A stretch of DNA of 32,369 bases from Phocaeicola_A sp963652075 (lineage in GTDB: Bacteria; Bacteroidota; Bacteroidia; Bacteroidales; Bacteroidaceae). The stretch covers positions 1-32,369 of the forward strand of contig CAVJRQ010000046.1 of the NCBI GenBank assembly GCA_963652075.1. Reading direction: 5' to 3'. How positions within the stretch are numbered: position 1 is the first letter of the stretch; each line of letters begins with the position of its first letter. A program made the position numbers and the translations under genes. The notes below the pieces were generated by a model. It was not told where the DNA came from. It did no database searches and saw only the letters and a list, made by a program, of their open reading frames with translations. Below, piece by piece: positions 32,102 to 32,369 of this stretch.

Positions 32102-32369
32102 TTATTTGTTGATATACTCCAGTATCTGCTCCGCGTGAATCTTTGTCTTGATTTCCTTGGGAGTGAAGATTTTCTCTATCACGCCCTCCTCATTGACAAG
32201 GTATGTGGTGCGGAGGATGCCGATAGTCCTGCGACCGCAAGCCACCTTCTCTCCCCAACAACCAAGTTTCTGCAAGAGCGTAGTCTCCGTATCGGCGATA
32301 AGGGGAAACTCCAAACCTTTCTCTTCGGCGAACTTCTTCTGAAGGGTCTGCTTGTCCTTGCTGATGCCG
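32102..32369 (-). CDS. bcp: Thioredoxin-dependent peroxiredoxin Bcp, 3' part
   Basis: The C-terminal 88 residues of a Bcp/PrxQ-type thiol peroxidase are visible; the 5' part, including the catalytic cysteine, lies beyond the window edge. The fragment starts GISKDKQTLQKKFAEEKGLE and contains FPLIADTETTL, LGCWGEKV, GILRTTYLVNEEG and ending KIHAEQILEYINK, all typical. Bcp reduces hydroperoxides with electrons from thioredoxin. The internal Met at 32314 is not the real start. Confidence 0.92.
   Translation of the reverse strand, partial: GISKDKQTLQKKFAEEKGLEFPLIADTETTLLQKLGCWGEKVACGRRTIGILRTTYLVNEEGVIEKIFTPKEIKTKIHAEQILEYINK

Overview
The window reads as a chromosomal segment of a Bacteroidales bacterium, most likely Bacteroides, Phocaeicola or a close relative. 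The evidence is the recurring promoter word TAnnTTTG upstream of many genes, the weak or absent Shine-Dalgarno sequences, the short form of AMP nucleosidase, a DUF5112/DUF5113-type giant sensor kinase, and a secreted GH127/GH146 arabinofuranosidase with a bacterial Ig-like domain. No plasmid, phage or transposase gene is visible.

Layout. Positions 1-331 hold a tandem tRNA-Arg(ACG) array on the minus strand with its promoter. A housekeeping block follows: dapA, ligA (minus), trmD (plus), pyrD-pyrK (minus), an XRE-type regulator gene broken by an amber codon, a 750-bp AT-rich gap, amn-holA (minus), a small HsdR_N/PD-(D/E)xK-like gene (plus), a zinc-ribbon coiled-coil gene with a Nif3-family gene (minus), fetA-fetB (minus), then a DUF2148 gene and the putrescine genes aguA-aguB (plus), aspS (minus) and an aldo/keto reductase (plus).

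From about 19.3 to 31.5 kb everything is on the minus strand. In transcription order this is a GH146-like arabinofuranosidase, a pectinesterase-like beta-helix protein, a 1433-residue double sensor kinase, a response regulator, a short AbgT-like membrane protein and a histidine phosphatase. The last four overlap or nearly touch and probably form one operon. The kinase follows the esterase by only 50 bp without a recognisable promoter. The window ends with a VOC protein, a doubtful 26-codon ORF and the 3' part of a Bcp-type peroxiredoxin gene.

The most unusual features are: (1) three intergenic loci carrying exactly periodic short repeats, a 23-bp CGTACG family (five copies at each of two loci) and a 22-bp palindromic GTAAGTACTTAC family (four copies at each of two loci), the latter two loci sharing the same composite order; (2) the double kinase, in which one half has an intact ATP-binding site and the other has a His-Glu-Thr box but a degenerate ATP site; (3) its probable operon with a membrane protein and a phosphatase, next to two pectin/arabinan-type enzymes; (4) the amber-interrupted XRE gene.
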